The notes under the pieces were generated by a model. It did no database searches, was not told the origin of the DNA, and was given only the letters and a program-made list of their open reading frames with translations. From NCBI RefSeq assembly GCF_003034915.1, contig NZ_PZJX01000025.1, positions 1-64,000 on the forward strand: a stretch of 64,000 nt of DNA. Direction: 5' to 3'. Positions 16,079 through 25,748 of this stretch are shown here, in pieces; within the stretch, counting starts at the first letter, position 1; the number at the start of each line of letters is the position of its first letter. The DNA comes from Mesorhizobium helmanticense. GTDB taxonomy: Bacteria > Pseudomonadota > Alphaproteobacteria > Rhizobiales > Rhizobiaceae. The position numbers were made by a program, and so were the translations under genes.

Positions 16079-16326
16079 CTCTCGGTCAGTTCCTTCCGGG
16101 CTCGCTGCCACTCTTCCCAGCAATTTTCTGGATCAATATCGCGGTAGCCTCGTGACTCATCCACCTGTCGAGCAACGTCGGGAGGCATCGCGATCGCCGG
16201 ACAGGTGTCGCGGATTTGGATCACCTCTTCCTCTGTCAAAGGACTACCCTTTGTTCGCTCCCGGTTAAGCAGGGTCGCGACAAGGCTGGGTACCGGATAT
16301 ATAATAAGGCCGACGTTCTCGCTCAT
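16075..16326 (-). CDS. Small conserved-looking protein of unknown function
   Basis: An 83-residue soluble protein (MSENVGLIIYPVPSLVATLL at the start; acidic, tryptophan-containing C-terminus ending CWEEWQRARKELTES). It lies between the transposon and tRNA-Cys, on the same strand as mmcB. Normal amino-acid composition and an ATG at the expected spacing from the tRNA support coding. No family recognised. Confidence 0.6.
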   Translation of the reverse strand: MSENVGLIIYPVPSLVATLLNRERTKGSPLTEEEVIQIRDTCPAIAMPPDVARQVDESRGYRDIDPENCWEEWQRARKELTES

Positions 16327-16392
16327 TGGACGCCCTAGCTGTCAGTCCTTTTTGCCCACGATACTTCCGCGGAACAAATCAGCGCCGGTGTA

Positions 16393-16466
16393 TGGAGGTC
16401 TGAGTGGGAATTGAACCCACTCCGTCGGTTTTGCAGACCGGTGCGTCACCGTCCCGCCCTCAGACC
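16393..16466 (-). tRNA. tRNA-Cys (GCA)
   Basis: A 74-base gene including encoded CCA. The acceptor stem pairs perfectly (GGTCTGA with TCAGACC), the T-arm is GTGGG-TTCAATT-CCCAC, the anticodon loop is CTGCAAA giving anticodon GCA, and the D-arm is GCG...CGC. The bottom anticodon-stem pair (C27-A43) is mismatched. No attachment-site repeat of its 3' end was seen nearby. Confidence 0.93.
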
Positions 16467-16602
16467 TTGGTGCCTCTATGCCCAATCCATCAGCGCCTAG
16501 TCAACCTGGTCGATGCCCAGATGACGCTGGCAAAACTGGCGCGACGGCTTAACGCTCGGTTTCCCTCTTATGGCGCGCCAGGTCCTTTATGGCTTTCGGG
16601 CC

Positions 16603-17022
16603 TCAAGTCCTTCCGTCCCCCGCCATCTCGATCTCCACCGGCACGCCCCGCCGCAGCGAGTTGCCGACCGCGGTGATCGCGTTGGCGCCGTCGATGATTG
16701 TCCTGGGGTCGGAGCCGTCCAGTGTCTCGCAGGAAACCGTCATCCTTGCCGATGTCGCCAGCAAGGGCTTGCCTTCGAGGTTCACCGTAACGGTGACACC
16801 GACCTTTCCGAGCTTCACGCCCATGTCCTCGGCGACATAGCGAAGGTCGTTGCAGAAGCATCCGCCGATCGCCAGCGCCAGCAACTGGGCGCCATTGAAG
16901 CCGAGGCCCATGCCGCCTGCTCTGCCTTCGGGCCGGTCGACGACGATCGTGTGTCCGCCGGCCCAGCCCATCGCGGCTTGCGTGCCTTCCACCGTGCGCA
17001 GTTCGACGGTCATGGAAACCAT
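16603..17022 (-). CDS. OsmC/Ohr-family protein
   Basis: A 139-residue OsmC-family protein; members reduce organic hydroperoxides or have related thiol chemistry. Cysteines in AIGGCFCNDL (about 54 and 56) and in MTVSCETL (about 98) occupy roughly the positions of the catalytic pair, although the first site has an additional neighbouring cysteine. Its start is 50 bases downstream of the stop of a CueR-like regulator on the same strand, so the two may be cotranscribed. Confidence 0.85.
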   Translation of the reverse strand: MVSMTVELRTVEGTQAAMGWAGGHTIVVDRPEGRAGGMGLGFNGAQLLALAIGGCFCNDLRYVAEDMGVKLGKVGVTVTVNLEGKPLLATSARMTVSCETLDGSDPRTIIDGANAITAVGNSLRRGVPVEIEMAGDGRT

Positions 17023-17072
17023 GTGTGGATATCCCCCTCGTTGCGGATCTTCAACGCGTTGGCGTGCAGCAC

Positions 17073-17495
17073 TTATACTGCCGACGAAGCGCCCTTGTCG
17101 CCATCCTGCGCATCACCCGCAATATCATCCAGGATCGGGCAGTCCGGCCGGTCGTCGCCGTGGCAGGCGTAGATCAGCTTCTGCAGGGTCGAGCGCATCG
17201 ATTGCAGCTCGCGCACCTTCTCCTCTATTGCCGTGACATGGGCGGCCGCGATCTCGCGTACATCGTGGCTGGCGCGGCTGCGATCCTGGTAGAGCGCCAT
17301 CAGCTGACGGCAATCGTCGATGGAAAAGCCCAGGTTGCGCGCGCGGCGCAGGAAAGCCAGCCGGTGGATGTCCTCGCCCGTATAATCGCGGTAGCCGTTA
17401 CCGGCGCGCCGGGGACGAATCAGGCCGATCTCCTCATAGTAGCGGATGGTCTTGGCCGGCAGGCCGGAACGGTGGGCGGCATCCCCGACATTCAT
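17073..17495 (-). CDS. cueR: MerR-family regulator, CueR/HmrR type (Cu+ responsive)
   Basis: A 140-residue MerR regulator. The winged helix-turn-helix is at 1-70 (VGDAAHRSGLPAKTIRYYEE), followed by a dimerisation helix. The metal loop has Cys111 and Cys119 in ACHGDDRPDCP, the C-x7-C spacing of CueR. Ser76 corresponds to the serine that marks sensors of monovalent ions. The ATG at 17495 gives MNVGDAAHRSG; longer upstream frames do not fit the family. A CueR-type promoter is present 9 kb away before copA, a likely target. Its own upstream region (17496-17721) shows no matching dyad. Confidence 0.88.
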   Translation of the reverse strand: MNVGDAAHRSGLPAKTIRYYEEIGLIRPRRAGNGYRDYTGEDIHRLAFLRRARNLGFSIDDCRQLMALYQDRSRASHDVREIAAAHVTAIEEKVRELQSMRSTLQKLIYACHGDDRPDCPILDDIAGDAQDGDKGASSAV

Positions 17496-17721
17496 GGTGA
17501 CTTCCTCGAATTCGGCAGCCCTAATGGGTTGCCCCATTGATTTTGCTTCACAATCCTGTGAGGCCTGTTGCCAAAATGCCATAGTAACGGGGTTACCGGC
17601 ACGTAAGCTCTCGCATATAGGCATCGGGCGCTTGGCAAGCAAAGCAAATGCCAGCATGAATGATGACGACAAAGCGGCCGTAACGAGCCGCGCTATTTTA
17701 GGCGGGGCATCGGACCTTTTT

Positions 17722-18339
17722 ATGCGCTTGAAGTCATTTGCAATCCTCGCCGCCCTCGCGCTGTCGACCGCTATCACCGGTTGCAGCACCATCGGCTCGC
17801 GGGTGTTCTCCAACGACTACGGCGCGATGACCGATGCCGGCTATTCATTGCCGCGTATTCCGATCGAAAAGGTGCCGTTCAAGTACCGCCGGCAAGTGGT
17901 GGAGTACGACACCAGGGAAAAGCCGGGCACCATCATCGTCGATACGCAGAACAAGTTCCTCTATTTCGTCATGGGCGACGGCGAGGCGATGCGCTACGGC
18001 ATCGGCGTCGGCCGCGAAGGCTTTGAATGGCATGGCACCGCCCGCATCGCGCTGAAGCGCGAATGGCCGACCTGGACACCGCCTGGTGCGATGATCAAGC
18101 GCCAGCCGGAGCTCGCAAAGTTTGCCGGCGGCATGGAGCCGGGGTTGAAGAACCCGCTCGGCGCGCGCGCCATGTATCTTTTCAACAGGGGTGGCGATTC
18201 AGGCTATCGCCTGCATGGCAGCCCGGAATGGAACTCGATCGGCAAGGCGATGTCGTCAGGCTGCATTCGGCTGATGAACCAGGACATTATCGACCTCTAC
18301 GACCGCACATCGGTCGGCGCCAAGGTCATCGTCTTGTAA
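17722..18339 (+). CDS. L,D-transpeptidase lipoprotein (YkuD domain)
   Basis: A 205-residue lipoprotein: signal peptide with lipobox ending ITGC (Cys21), then a YkuD domain with HGSPEWNSIG and the active site SSGCIRLMN (Cys181). It would make 3-3 peptidoglycan crosslinks or attach proteins to peptidoglycan in the periplasm. The ATG at 17722 gives a clean signal peptide; the frame remains open upstream without family similarity. A strong terminator follows. Confidence 0.9.
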   Translation: MRLKSFAILAALALSTAITGCSTIGSRVFSNDYGAMTDAGYSLPRIPIEKVPFKYRRQVVEYDTREKPGTIIVDTQNKFLYFVMGDGEAMRYGIGVGREGFEWHGTARIALKREWPTWTPPGAMIKRQPELAKFAGGMEPGLKNPLGARAMYLFNRGGDSGYRLHGSPEWNSIGKAMSSGCIRLMNQDIIDLYDRTSVGAKVIVL

Positions 18340-18388
18340 GACCAATTCTACGCGGACCGTCTAGGCAACAACTGACGTCCAAAACAGA

Positions 18389-18417
18389 AAACCGGGCAAT
18401 TCGGCCCGGTTTTTTGT
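18389..18417. terminator. Bidirectional Rho-independent terminator
   Basis: ACCGGGC (18391-18397) and GCCCGGT (18404-18410) form a stem with a 6-base loop, with A-rich sequence on the left and TTTTTT on the right. It lies between two convergent genes and can serve both strands. Confidence 0.85.
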
Positions 18418-18450
18418 TTTTGCCCGAAGGGCGAATTGTTACCGAGTCTC

Positions 18451-19020
18451 TCAGGAGACCTGTTCGACCTGCTGCACCTCGGGCACAAAATGCCGCAAAA
18501 GGTTCTGGATGCCGTGCTTCAACGTCGCCGTCGATGACGGGCAGCCGGCGCAGGCGCCTTTCATGTGCAGGAATACCGTGCCGTTCTCGAAGCCGCGGAA
18601 GGTGATGTCGCCACCATCCTGGGCGACGGCCGGGCGCACCCTGGTATCGAGCAGTTCCTTGATGGTGATGACCAGTTCCTCGTCGGCCTTGTCGTAGAAT
18701 TCGCCGGTCTGGCTGGTTTCGGCGGCGGGGCCGGCCTTGACCATGACCGGCGCGCCGGACATGAAATGCTCCATGATGGCGCCGAGGATCGCCGGCTTCA
18801 AATGCTGCCAGTCGGGGCCGTCTTTGGTCACGGTGACGAAGTCATAGCCGAAGAAGACGCCGGTGACGCCCGGGATCTCGAACAGCCGGCCGGCCAGCGG
18901 CGAGGCAGCCGCGGCAGCGGCGGCGTCGCGGAAATCGGCGGTGCCTTCGACAAGCACTTCCTTGCCGGGCAGGAATTTCAGCGTCGCCGGGTTCGGCGTC
19001 GATTCGGTCTGGATGAACAT
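18451..19020 (-). CDS. NifU/Nfu-family iron-sulfur carrier protein
   Basis: A 189-residue Nfu-type protein that delivers Fe-S clusters. The N-terminal Nfu_N domain begins MFIQTESTPNPATLKFLPG; the C-terminal NifU domain ends with GACAGCPSSTATLKHGI, containing the cluster-binding CxxC. The start was chosen at the strongly conserved MFIQTE, although in-frame ATGs exist a few codons upstream. Confidence 0.93.
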   Translation of the reverse strand: MFIQTESTPNPATLKFLPGKEVLVEGTADFRDAAAAAAASPLAGRLFEIPGVTGVFFGYDFVTVTKDGPDWQHLKPAILGAIMEHFMSGAPVMVKAGPAAETSQTGEFYDKADEELVITIKELLDTRVRPAVAQDGGDITFRGFENGTVFLHMKGACAGCPSSTATLKHGIQNLLRHFVPEVQQVEQVS

Positions 19021-19161
19021 GGCCGTCTCCATACCCGTTTCGGGCAATAGTTTGGAATAATTCTAAATAGGCTTTATCGGCTGGACATTCAAGCGAAACG
19101 CATCGCCGGAATGGCTGGCTGGCGGAATGTTTTGCCAGGGGTTCTAATCCCTGCGCCCGCA

Positions 19162-19653
19162 CTAAGCGAGGCTGTCGATCTCCTCATCGGAAAGGTTCTG
19201 CGGCACCACGGTCACTGGAATCGGGAAGGCGGCGCCCTTGCCGGCTACCGCGCCGACCAGCGGCCCCGGCCCCTCCTTGCCGGCGCCGGCCGCCAGCACC
19301 AATATGGCGATGTCCTGGTCTTCCTCGATCAATTTGTGGATCTCTTCCGTCGGCTTGCCTTCGCGCACCACCAGTTCCGGCTCGATGCCAAGCTTCTGGC
19401 GCACCTTGTTGGCATAGCTGTCGAGAGCCGCGCGCGCCGTCGCGGTAGCTTCCTCGCGCATGATCTTCTCGACGCCCAGCCAGTGCTGGAAATCGTCCGG
19501 CTCGATCACATAGAGCAGCACCAGCACGCCGCTCGTGCTCTGCGCGCGCTTCGAGGCGTAGGCGACGGCGCGTTCGCATTCCGGCGTGTCGTCGATGATC
19601 GCCAGGAACTTGCGGCGATGACCGGCTTCGCGGCTGAGGCGTTTTGAGACCAT
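19162..19653 (-). CDS. Universal stress protein (UspA family)
   Basis: A 163-residue single-Usp-domain protein. It begins with a basic stretch then KFLAIIDDTPECERAVAYA, with the family pattern of alternating strands and helices ending in FPIPVTVVPQNL. An ATP-binding glycine-rich loop is seen only in modified form (LAAGAGKEGPGPLVG). It lies downstream of trpS on the same strand, about 105 bases away. Confidence 0.88.
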   Translation of the reverse strand: MVSKRLSREAGHRRKFLAIIDDTPECERAVAYASKRAQSTSGVLVLLYVIEPDDFQHWLGVEKIMREEATATARAALDSYANKVRQKLGIEPELVVREGKPTEEIHKLIEEDQDIAILVLAAGAGKEGPGPLVGAVAGKGAAFPIPVTVVPQNLSDEEIDSLA

Positions 19654-19758
19654 GTCTATCTACTCGGTGGTTTTTCGACCGCAATCTGCCACCGCCGCAG
19701 ACCGGCCGCAAGCGGCCGGCCATTGTGGCTGTGTTGGGTGGCAATGCCAGGACAGAGA

Positions 19759-20826
19759 TCAGGCCTGCAGCAGCCCGATAATGTCGCGCACGGTCTTCAT
19801 CGTCGTCTCGGCCAGGACGCCGGCGCGTTCGCCGCCATCCTTCAAGACGGCGTCGACATAGGCGCGGTCGCCGGAAATCCGGCGCATCTCGCTGGCGACC
19901 GGCGCCAGCCTTTCCACGGCAAGGTCGGCCAGCGCCGGCTTGAACACGGAAAACTGCTGGCCGCCGAACTCCTGGAGCACCGCCTCCTTCGACATTTCGG
20001 CGAGACCCGCATAGATGCCGACGAGATTTTCCGCCTCGGGCCGGCCGGCCAGGCCGTCCAACTCGCCCGGCAACGCTTCGGGATCGGTCTTGGCCTTGCG
20101 GATCTTCTTCGAGATGGCGTCGGCATCATCGGTCAGATTGATGCGCGACAGGTCCGACGGGTCCGATTTCGACATCTTCTTCAAGCCGTCGCGCAGGCTC
20201 ATAATGCGCGCCGCCGGCCCGCCGATGACCGGTTCGGTCAGCGGGAAATAGCCATTCACCGTCTCCTCGCCGACCTGCATCTCGACGCCGACGCCAAGGC
20301 GCGCGATGCGGTCCGAGAAGTCATTGTTGAATTTCTGCGCGATGTCGCGGGTCAGCTCCAGATGCTGCTTCTGGTCCTCACCCACCGGCACGTGGGTGGC
20401 GCGATAGAGCAGGATGTCGGCAGCCATCAGGCTCGGATAGGCTAGCAGCCCGAGCGAGGCGTTCTCGCGGTCCTTGCCGGCCTTGTCCTTGAACTGCGTC
20501 ATGCGGTTCATCCAGCCGATGCGCGCCACGCAGTTGAAGATCCAGGCAAGCTCGGCGTGCTGCATGACCCGCGACTGGTTGAAAACGATGTGTTTCTTCG
20601 GGTCGATGCCGGAGGCGAGGAAGGCAGCGGTGATCGAGCGCGTCTGGTCGGCAAGATCATCATAGACGAGCTGCGCGGTCAGCGAATGCAGGTCGACGAC
20701 GCAATAGATGCAGTCGGACGTGTCCTGCAGGGCGACGAATTTCTTGATGGCGCCGAGATAGTTGCCGAGATGCAGGTTGCCGGTCGGCTGGACGCCGGAA
20801 AAGACGAGTGGCTTGAAGGCGGTCAT
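19759..20826 (-). CDS. trpS: Tryptophanyl-tRNA synthetase
   Basis: A 355-residue class I synthetase that charges tRNA-Trp. The HIGH-type motif appears as [13 protein letters not shown] near residue 13 and the KMSKS loop as [10 protein letters not shown] near 205. Start [15 protein letters not shown] matches the family; a longer open frame upstream carries unrelated sequence. Length is that of rhizobial TrpS. Confidence 0.96.
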   Translation of the reverse strand: MTAFKPLVFSGVQPTGNLHLGNYLGAIKKFVALQDTSDCIYCVVDLHSLTAQLVYDDLADQTRSITAAFLASGIDPKKHIVFNQSRVMQHAELAWIFNCVARIGWMNRMTQFKDKAGKDRENASLGLLAYPSLMAADILLYRATHVPVGEDQKQHLELTRDIAQKFNNDFSDRIARLGVGVEMQVGEETVNGYFPLTEPVIGGPAARIMSLRDGLKKMSKSDPSDLSRINLTDDADAISKKIRKAKTDPEALPGELDGLAGRPEAENLVGIYAGLAEMSKEAVLQEFGGQQFSVFKPALADLAVERLAPVASEMRRISGDRAYVDAVLKDGGERAGVLAETTMKTVRDIIGLLQA

Positions 20827-21073
20827 GATGTCCTCATGGCTTGTGGAGGGCCGTTTCGCGCGCGGCGAAAGTCTTGCGACGGCGCGCTTATGGACGAGAG
20901 CGATGAGAGGATCAAGAGGCTGTAGGCGATCGCGGCGGAGCAATTGCTTCAGGCCGGATTGCTTGTTCCTTGTTGTTGGGCGTCGCGCTTGTGCGCCTGT
21001 CTCGTGCAGATACAAGGGGCGGCGCCGACATCGACATGTATGATATAGTTAGACGTGTCTTGCATATCATCTG

Positions 21074-21253
21074 ATGAGAAAATGGATGACCATCACCATC
21101 AACAATGAGAAAGCTCTGGAGCGCCGACACGACCGCGAAACGCCGCTGGAGACGGCAGCACGGCTCCGGGCCGAGTTCGGCATTGAGTTGAGCGAGCAGG
21201 CGCGCAACCCGCTGCCACGCTCTGTCTACGACGAGTTGTCCGGCGAAGACTGA
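21074..21253 (+). pseudogene. VapB-like antitoxin remnant without a toxin partner
   Basis: A frame of 55-59 residues starting MTITINNEKALERRHDRE (ATG 21086; in-frame ATG also at 21074) and ending PRSVYDELSGED. The first nine residues resemble the start of Rv0623-type VapB antitoxins and the rest resembles the C-terminal half (DxETP..RLRAEFG...LPRSVYDE), but the central part that normally joins them is missing. No PIN gene follows; the next gene, on the other strand, ends 16 bases later. Most likely an internally deleted antitoxin; a short functional orphan is possible. Confidence 0.5.
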
Positions 21254-21268
21254 TGTTTGAATTCCGGC

Positions 21269-22867
21269 TTACGGATCTGGAGACTGTTCCGTAACCGGCG
21301 GCGCACCCTTGCGTTTGATATTCCTCCGGATCATGCCGAAATCGGCGCCGCCGGTAGCGAAGGCGGTGACGAAATAGAGCAGCGCCCCGCCGGCGACGAG
21401 CCCGAGCACCGTCGTCGCCTTGATCAGCAGCGGCGACCCGGGGCCGATCCTGGCCGCGAACCAGTGCTCGGCGAAATAGAGCGCCGCCGCCATCACCGCC
21501 GCCGACAGCACCAGCCGCGGAATGCGTTTCAAAAGCGGCACGTCGCGGCCCCAATGGCCGCGCCGGATCAGCACGCCGAGCAGCATCAGCGCATTGACCC
21601 AGCCGGCCACGGCTGAGGCCACCGCTATGCCTGGCGCACCCATCGACGGGAACAGCGTCAGCGCGGTCGTCACGTTCACCGCCACCGAGATGGCGGCGAA
21701 GATCATCGGCGTGCGCGTGTCCTCGCGGGCGAAATAGCCTGGGGTGAACGCCTTGATCAGCACGAAGGCAGGCAGGCCGAGGCCGAAGATCGCCAGGATC
21801 GCCGCCACGGTGGGGGTCGAGTTGTTGGCGGCGAACGCACCGCGCTCATAGACCAGCCGCACGATCGGCTCGGACATGACCAGCAGTGCGGCGGCGGCCG
21901 GCAGGGTCATGAACAGCGTGAACTCGACCGAGCGGTTCTGCAGATTGGCCGCTTCGATGAGATTGCCCGACTTCAGCGCCCGCGACAGTTCCGGCAACAA
22001 AACGATCGCGACGGCGACGCCGACGACGCCGAGCGGCAACTGGTAGATGCGGTCGGCATAGGCAAGCGACGAAACCGCGCTGTCCTGCGCCGACGCGATC
22101 GCCGTGCCGATCAGCTGGTTGATCTGCGTGATGCCGCCGGTGATCGCCGCCGGCAGCGCCAGGACCAGGAGCCGCTTGACGCTGGGCGTCATCTTCGGCC
22201 GGCGAAAGCCGATCGAGATGCCGGCATGGCGCACCGCGACCCAGACGATGGCGAGCTGCACCAGCCCCGCCGCCAGCACGCCCCAGGCCAGCCCGAAGCC
22301 GACCGTGCGGGCGTCCGACCCCTTGTACCAGGCATAGGCGAGCACGCTGATCAGGATGATGTTGAGGAACACCGGCGCCACAGCGGCCGCGAAATAGCGG
22401 CGCAGCGAATTCAGCATGCCGGCCATCATGGCGCCCAGCGACATGCAGATCAGGTAGGGAAACATGACGGTCGCAAGCTCGACCGTCGTCTCGAACTTCC
22501 CCGGCGTGTCGGCAAAGCCCGGCGCCACCAGGTAGCGCACGATCAGCGGCATCGCCAGTTCCATCGCGATGGTCAGCGCCAAAAGTGCCGTGAACAGCAC
22601 GCCGAACACTTCTTCGGAAAAGCGCTTGGCGCCGTCGGTGCCGTGGGTTTCGATCTCCTTGGCAAAGAGCGGCACGAAGGCGGCGTTGAAGGCGCCTTCG
22701 GCGAACAGCCGGCGGAAGGTGTTGGGGAACTGGAAAGCGGCGTTGAAGGCGTCGGCGACCGGCCCGGTGCCGAGTGCTGCGGCCATCAGCATCTCGCGGC
22801 CGAAGCCGAGGGCGCGGCTCATCAGCGTGCCGGAAGCGACGGTGGCGAATTTCTTGACAAGGCTCAT
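21269..22867 (-). CDS. murJ: Lipid II flippase MurJ
   Basis: A 532-residue polytopic membrane protein with about 14 helices that moves the peptidoglycan precursor lipid II across the inner membrane. Start MSLVKKFATVASGTLMSRAL with RxxGFxRE (LGFGREMLMA) is the family signature, and GAFNAAFVPLFAKE follows near residue 60. The ATG at 22867 is chosen over an upstream in-frame ATG that only adds an arginine-rich stretch. It lies 46 bases downstream of glnD, which suggests cotranscription. Confidence 0.95.
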   Translation of the reverse strand: MSLVKKFATVASGTLMSRALGFGREMLMAAALGTGPVADAFNAAFQFPNTFRRLFAEGAFNAAFVPLFAKEIETHGTDGAKRFSEEVFGVLFTALLALTIAMELAMPLIVRYLVAPGFADTPGKFETTVELATVMFPYLICMSLGAMMAGMLNSLRRYFAAAVAPVFLNIILISVLAYAWYKGSDARTVGFGLAWGVLAAGLVQLAIVWVAVRHAGISIGFRRPKMTPSVKRLLVLALPAAITGGITQINQLIGTAIASAQDSAVSSLAYADRIYQLPLGVVGVAVAIVLLPELSRALKSGNLIEAANLQNRSVEFTLFMTLPAAAALLVMSEPIVRLVYERGAFAANNSTPTVAAILAIFGLGLPAFVLIKAFTPGYFAREDTRTPMIFAAISVAVNVTTALTLFPSMGAPGIAVASAVAGWVNALMLLGVLIRRGHWGRDVPLLKRIPRLVLSAAVMAAALYFAEHWFAARIGPGSPLLIKATTVLGLVAGGALLYFVTAFATGGADFGMIRRNIKRKGAPPVTEQSPDP

Positions 22868-22913
22868 TTGCGTGGAGATTGCCTGCGTGACGGGGAAAAA
22901 TCGAGGACGGCGT

Positions 22914-25715
22914 TCACTCGGCCGCGGCCTTGGTCTTGCCGCCACGCTCGGGCGCTTTGCCTTCGAGTGCCGCGATCAGCCGGTTATGGATGGCGGCGAT
23001 GCGCGCCGGGCTGTCGATCTTCTGGCCGGTGAGATCGGTGACGTAGAAAGTGTCGATGACCTTTTCGCCGAAGGTGGTGATATGGGCCGACGCGATGTCG
23101 AGCGACAGGTCCGACAGCGCCCCGGTGATCTCCGAAAGCAGGCCCGGCCGGTCCAGCCCCTCGACCTCGATCACGGAAAACCGGTTCGACAGCGTGTTGC
23201 GGATTTCGGCGCGCGGCGGGATGCGGAACACCTTGGAGCCACGCCGCGGCTTGGTGCGCTTTTCGATCATCTCGGGCAGCCAGCTCTTGCCCGACAGCAC
23301 GTCCTCGATCAGCCGGCCGACGCGCTCGGCGCGACGGCGCTCGTCCTCGTCGCGGTCGAATTCGCGCGAGATCAGGATGGTGTCCAGCGCGCGGCCGTCC
23401 GAAGTGGTGAAGATCTGCGCATCGACGATGTTACCGCCGGCCCCGGCACAGGCGCCGGCAATGACCGAAAGCAGCCGGGGATGGTCCTGCGCCAGAACGG
23501 TGATTTCCGTCACCGCCTCGAACTGGTGGGTCTTGACCATGGTGGCGAGCTTCTTGCCCGCGGCATCCGCCTCGCGGATGAACTCGGCATGACGGAGCTG
23601 GTCGGCGAGATCGACCGTCAGCAGATAGTTCTCATAGTGCAGGCCGACATAGCGCTTGCGGGCCTTGTCGGGCCATTCGGCGAGCGCTTCGGCCAATAGC
23701 TCGCGCGCCGCCGCCGTCCGCTTGGCGCGCGACACTTCCGAGAACCCGCCGGTCAACAACAGCTCGGTCTCGTAGTAGAGCGTTCGCAGCAATTGGCCTT
23801 TCCAGCCGTTCCACACGCCCGGGCCGACGCCCCTGATGTCGCAAACGGTGAGGATCAGCAGCAGCTTGAGCCGCTCGACCGACTGCACGACCGCCGCGAA
23901 ATCCTCGATCGTCTTGCGGTCGTTGAGGTCGCGGGTCTGCGCCGTCATCGACATCACGAGATGGTTCTCGACCAGCCAGGCGACCGTTTCGGTGTCGGCT
24001 GGCGAGAGCCCCATATGCGGACAGATGCGCCGCGCGATCCGGGCGCCCGCTTCCGAATGGTCCTCCGGCCGTCCCTTGGCGATGTCGTGCAACAGCACCG
24101 CGACATAGAGCGCCTCGCGGCTTTTCCGCAAGCCCGGCATCAGTGTGTGCGAGAGCGGATGGAGCTTTTCGCCGTCGCCGCGCTCGATCTCGGCCAGCAC
24201 GCCGATGCAGCGGATCAGGTGCTCGTCCACCGTATAGTGGTGGTACATCGAGAACTGCATCATGGCGACGATCTTGCCGAAATCCGGGATCAGCTTGCCC
24301 AGCAGGCCCGCCTCGTTCATGCGCCTGAGATTGAGCTCGGCATTGCGGTCCGAGGTCAATATGTCGAGGAACAGCCGGTTGGCCTCCTCGTCGCGGCGCA
24401 GCGACTTGCCAACAAGGCCAAGCGACCGGGTCAGAAGCTTCAGCGCATCGGGATGGAATTCCAGCCCGTGCTTGTCGGCGAACCAGAACAGCCTCAACAG
24501 GTTGACCGGATCGCGCTCGAACACCTGGTCGTCGGCGATGTTGATGCGGTGATTGTCGACAATGAAATCGGAGGTGCCGGCAAGCTTGCGCTTGCGGCGC
24601 GAGAAAGTGAGGAAGATGCGGTTGAAACCCGGCACATGCTTGGCCTGTTCCTCCTCGAGCGCCGCGCAGAAGATGCGGGTGAGGTCTCCGACATCCTTGG
24701 CGACGAGGAAGTAGTGCTTCATGAAGCGTTCGACCGCCGACAGGCCCGGATGGGTGGTGTAGCCCAGCCGCTCGGCGATCTCGCGCTGGATGTCGAAATG
24801 CAGCCGCTCCTCAGCCTTGCCGGTGAGGAAATGCATGTGGCAGCGCACGGCCCAAAGGAAGTCCTCGGCCTTCTGGAATTCCCGGTATTCGGCATCGGTG
24901 AAGACACCTTTGTCGACCAGTTCCTCGCCGGTGCGCACCCGGTAGAAATATTTGCCGATCCAGAACAGCGTCTGCAGGTCGCGCAGTCCGCCCTTGCCGT
25001 CCTTGACGTTGGGTTCGACCAGATAGCGACTTTCACCGGCCTTGGCATGGCGCTCGTCGCGTTCGGCGAGCTTGGCCTGCACATATTCGGGGCCGGTCGT
25101 GCGCACCACCTCGCGGTCGAAGCGCAGCAGGAGCTCGTCATAAAGCTTCTGCTCGCCCCACAGGAAGCGTGCTTCCAGGATCGAGGTGCGGATGGTGATA
25201 TCGGTGCGCGACAATCTCAGGCATTCGTCGATGTTGCGGGTGGCATGGCCGACCTTCAGCCCGAGATCCCACAGCATGTAGAGCATGTATTCGACGATCT
25301 GCTCGCCCCACGGCGTCTGCTTGTAGGGTAAGAGGAACAGGAGGTCGATGTCGGAGCCCGGCGCCAGCGTGCCGCGGCCATAGCCGCCGACCGCAACGAC
25401 GGCCATGCGTTCGGCCGATGACGGGTTTTTCACGCGATAGACATGGTTGGCGGCGAAATCGTAGAGCGCGCGGATGATCTCGTCCATGAGATGCGACAGC
25501 CGGGCGGCGCAGGCGCTGCCGCTGCCATCCTCCATCAGCATGCGTTCGGCGATTGTGCGGCCCTCGTTGAGCCGGCTTTTGAGAAGCTGGAGCACGCCAC
25601 TGCGCACTGCCTGCCCGGCGCCATTGCCTGCCGTGGCCGCGGTCAGAGCTGTCATGTCACGGCGCAAGGCTTCGCCGTCGATCAAATCGTCGAGTTTCAG
25701 GGCTATTTTTGCCAT
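22914..25715 (-). CDS. glnD: Bifunctional PII uridylyltransferase/uridylyl-removing enzyme GlnD
   Basis: A 933-residue nitrogen sensor that uridylylates PII proteins when glutamine is low and reverses this when it is high. Domains in order: nucleotidyltransferase ([20 protein letters not shown] near 110), central region, HD domain ([14 protein letters not shown] near 520) and two C-terminal ACT domains (from about 720 and 830). All signature residues are present and the length is normal. It heads a likely operon with murJ. Confidence 0.96.
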   Translation of the reverse strand: MAKIALKLDDLIDGEALRRDMTALTAATAGNGAGQAVRSGVLQLLKSRLNEGRTIAERMLMEDGSGSACAARLSHLMDEIIRALYDFAANHVYRVKNPSSAERMAVVAVGGYGRGTLAPGSDIDLLFLLPYKQTPWGEQIVEYMLYMLWDLGLKVGHATRNIDECLRLSRTDITIRTSILEARFLWGEQKLYDELLLRFDREVVRTTGPEYVQAKLAERDERHAKAGESRYLVEPNVKDGKGGLRDLQTLFWIGKYFYRVRTGEELVDKGVFTDAEYREFQKAEDFLWAVRCHMHFLTGKAEERLHFDIQREIAERLGYTTHPGLSAVERFMKHYFLVAKDVGDLTRIFCAALEEEQAKHVPGFNRIFLTFSRRKRKLAGTSDFIVDNHRINIADDQVFERDPVNLLRLFWFADKHGLEFHPDALKLLTRSLGLVGKSLRRDEEANRLFLDILTSDRNAELNLRRMNEAGLLGKLIPDFGKIVAMMQFSMYHHYTVDEHLIRCIGVLAEIERGDGEKLHPLSHTLMPGLRKSREALYVAVLLHDIAKGRPEDHSEAGARIARRICPHMGLSPADTETVAWLVENHLVMSMTAQTRDLNDRKTIEDFAAVVQSVERLKLLLILTVCDIRGVGPGVWNGWKGQLLRTLYYETELLLTGGFSEVSRAKRTAAARELLAEALAEWPDKARKRYVGLHYENYLLTVDLADQLRHAEFIREADAAGKKLATMVKTHQFEAVTEITVLAQDHPRLLSVIAGACAGAGGNIVDAQIFTTSDGRALDTILISREFDRDEDERRRAERVGRLIEDVLSGKSWLPEMIEKRTKPRRGSKVFRIPPRAEIRNTLSNRFSVIEVEGLDRPGLLSEITGALSDLSLDIASAHITTFGEKVIDTFYVTDLTGQKIDSPARIAAIHNRLIAALEGKAPERGGKTKAAAE

Positions 25716-25748
25716 AAGTGCTGTTCGGCCTCGCCGTTTCGGCGGCGT

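Noticed and set aside
16393-16466. tRNA-Cys as an attachment site for an integrative element
   Set aside because: No direct repeat of the tRNA 3' end and no integrase were seen; the nearby element is an IS1595-type transposon with its own target duplication.
17523-17580. Imperfect dyad CTTCACA-ATCC-TGTGAGG upstream of the CueR-like gene as its operator
   Set aside because: It does not resemble CueR sites, has one mismatch, and has no fitting -35/-10 pair with long spacing.
23793-25331. 512-residue plus-strand frame inside glnD
   Set aside because: Antisense shadow of a GC-rich gene with strong GlnD domain matches on the other strand.
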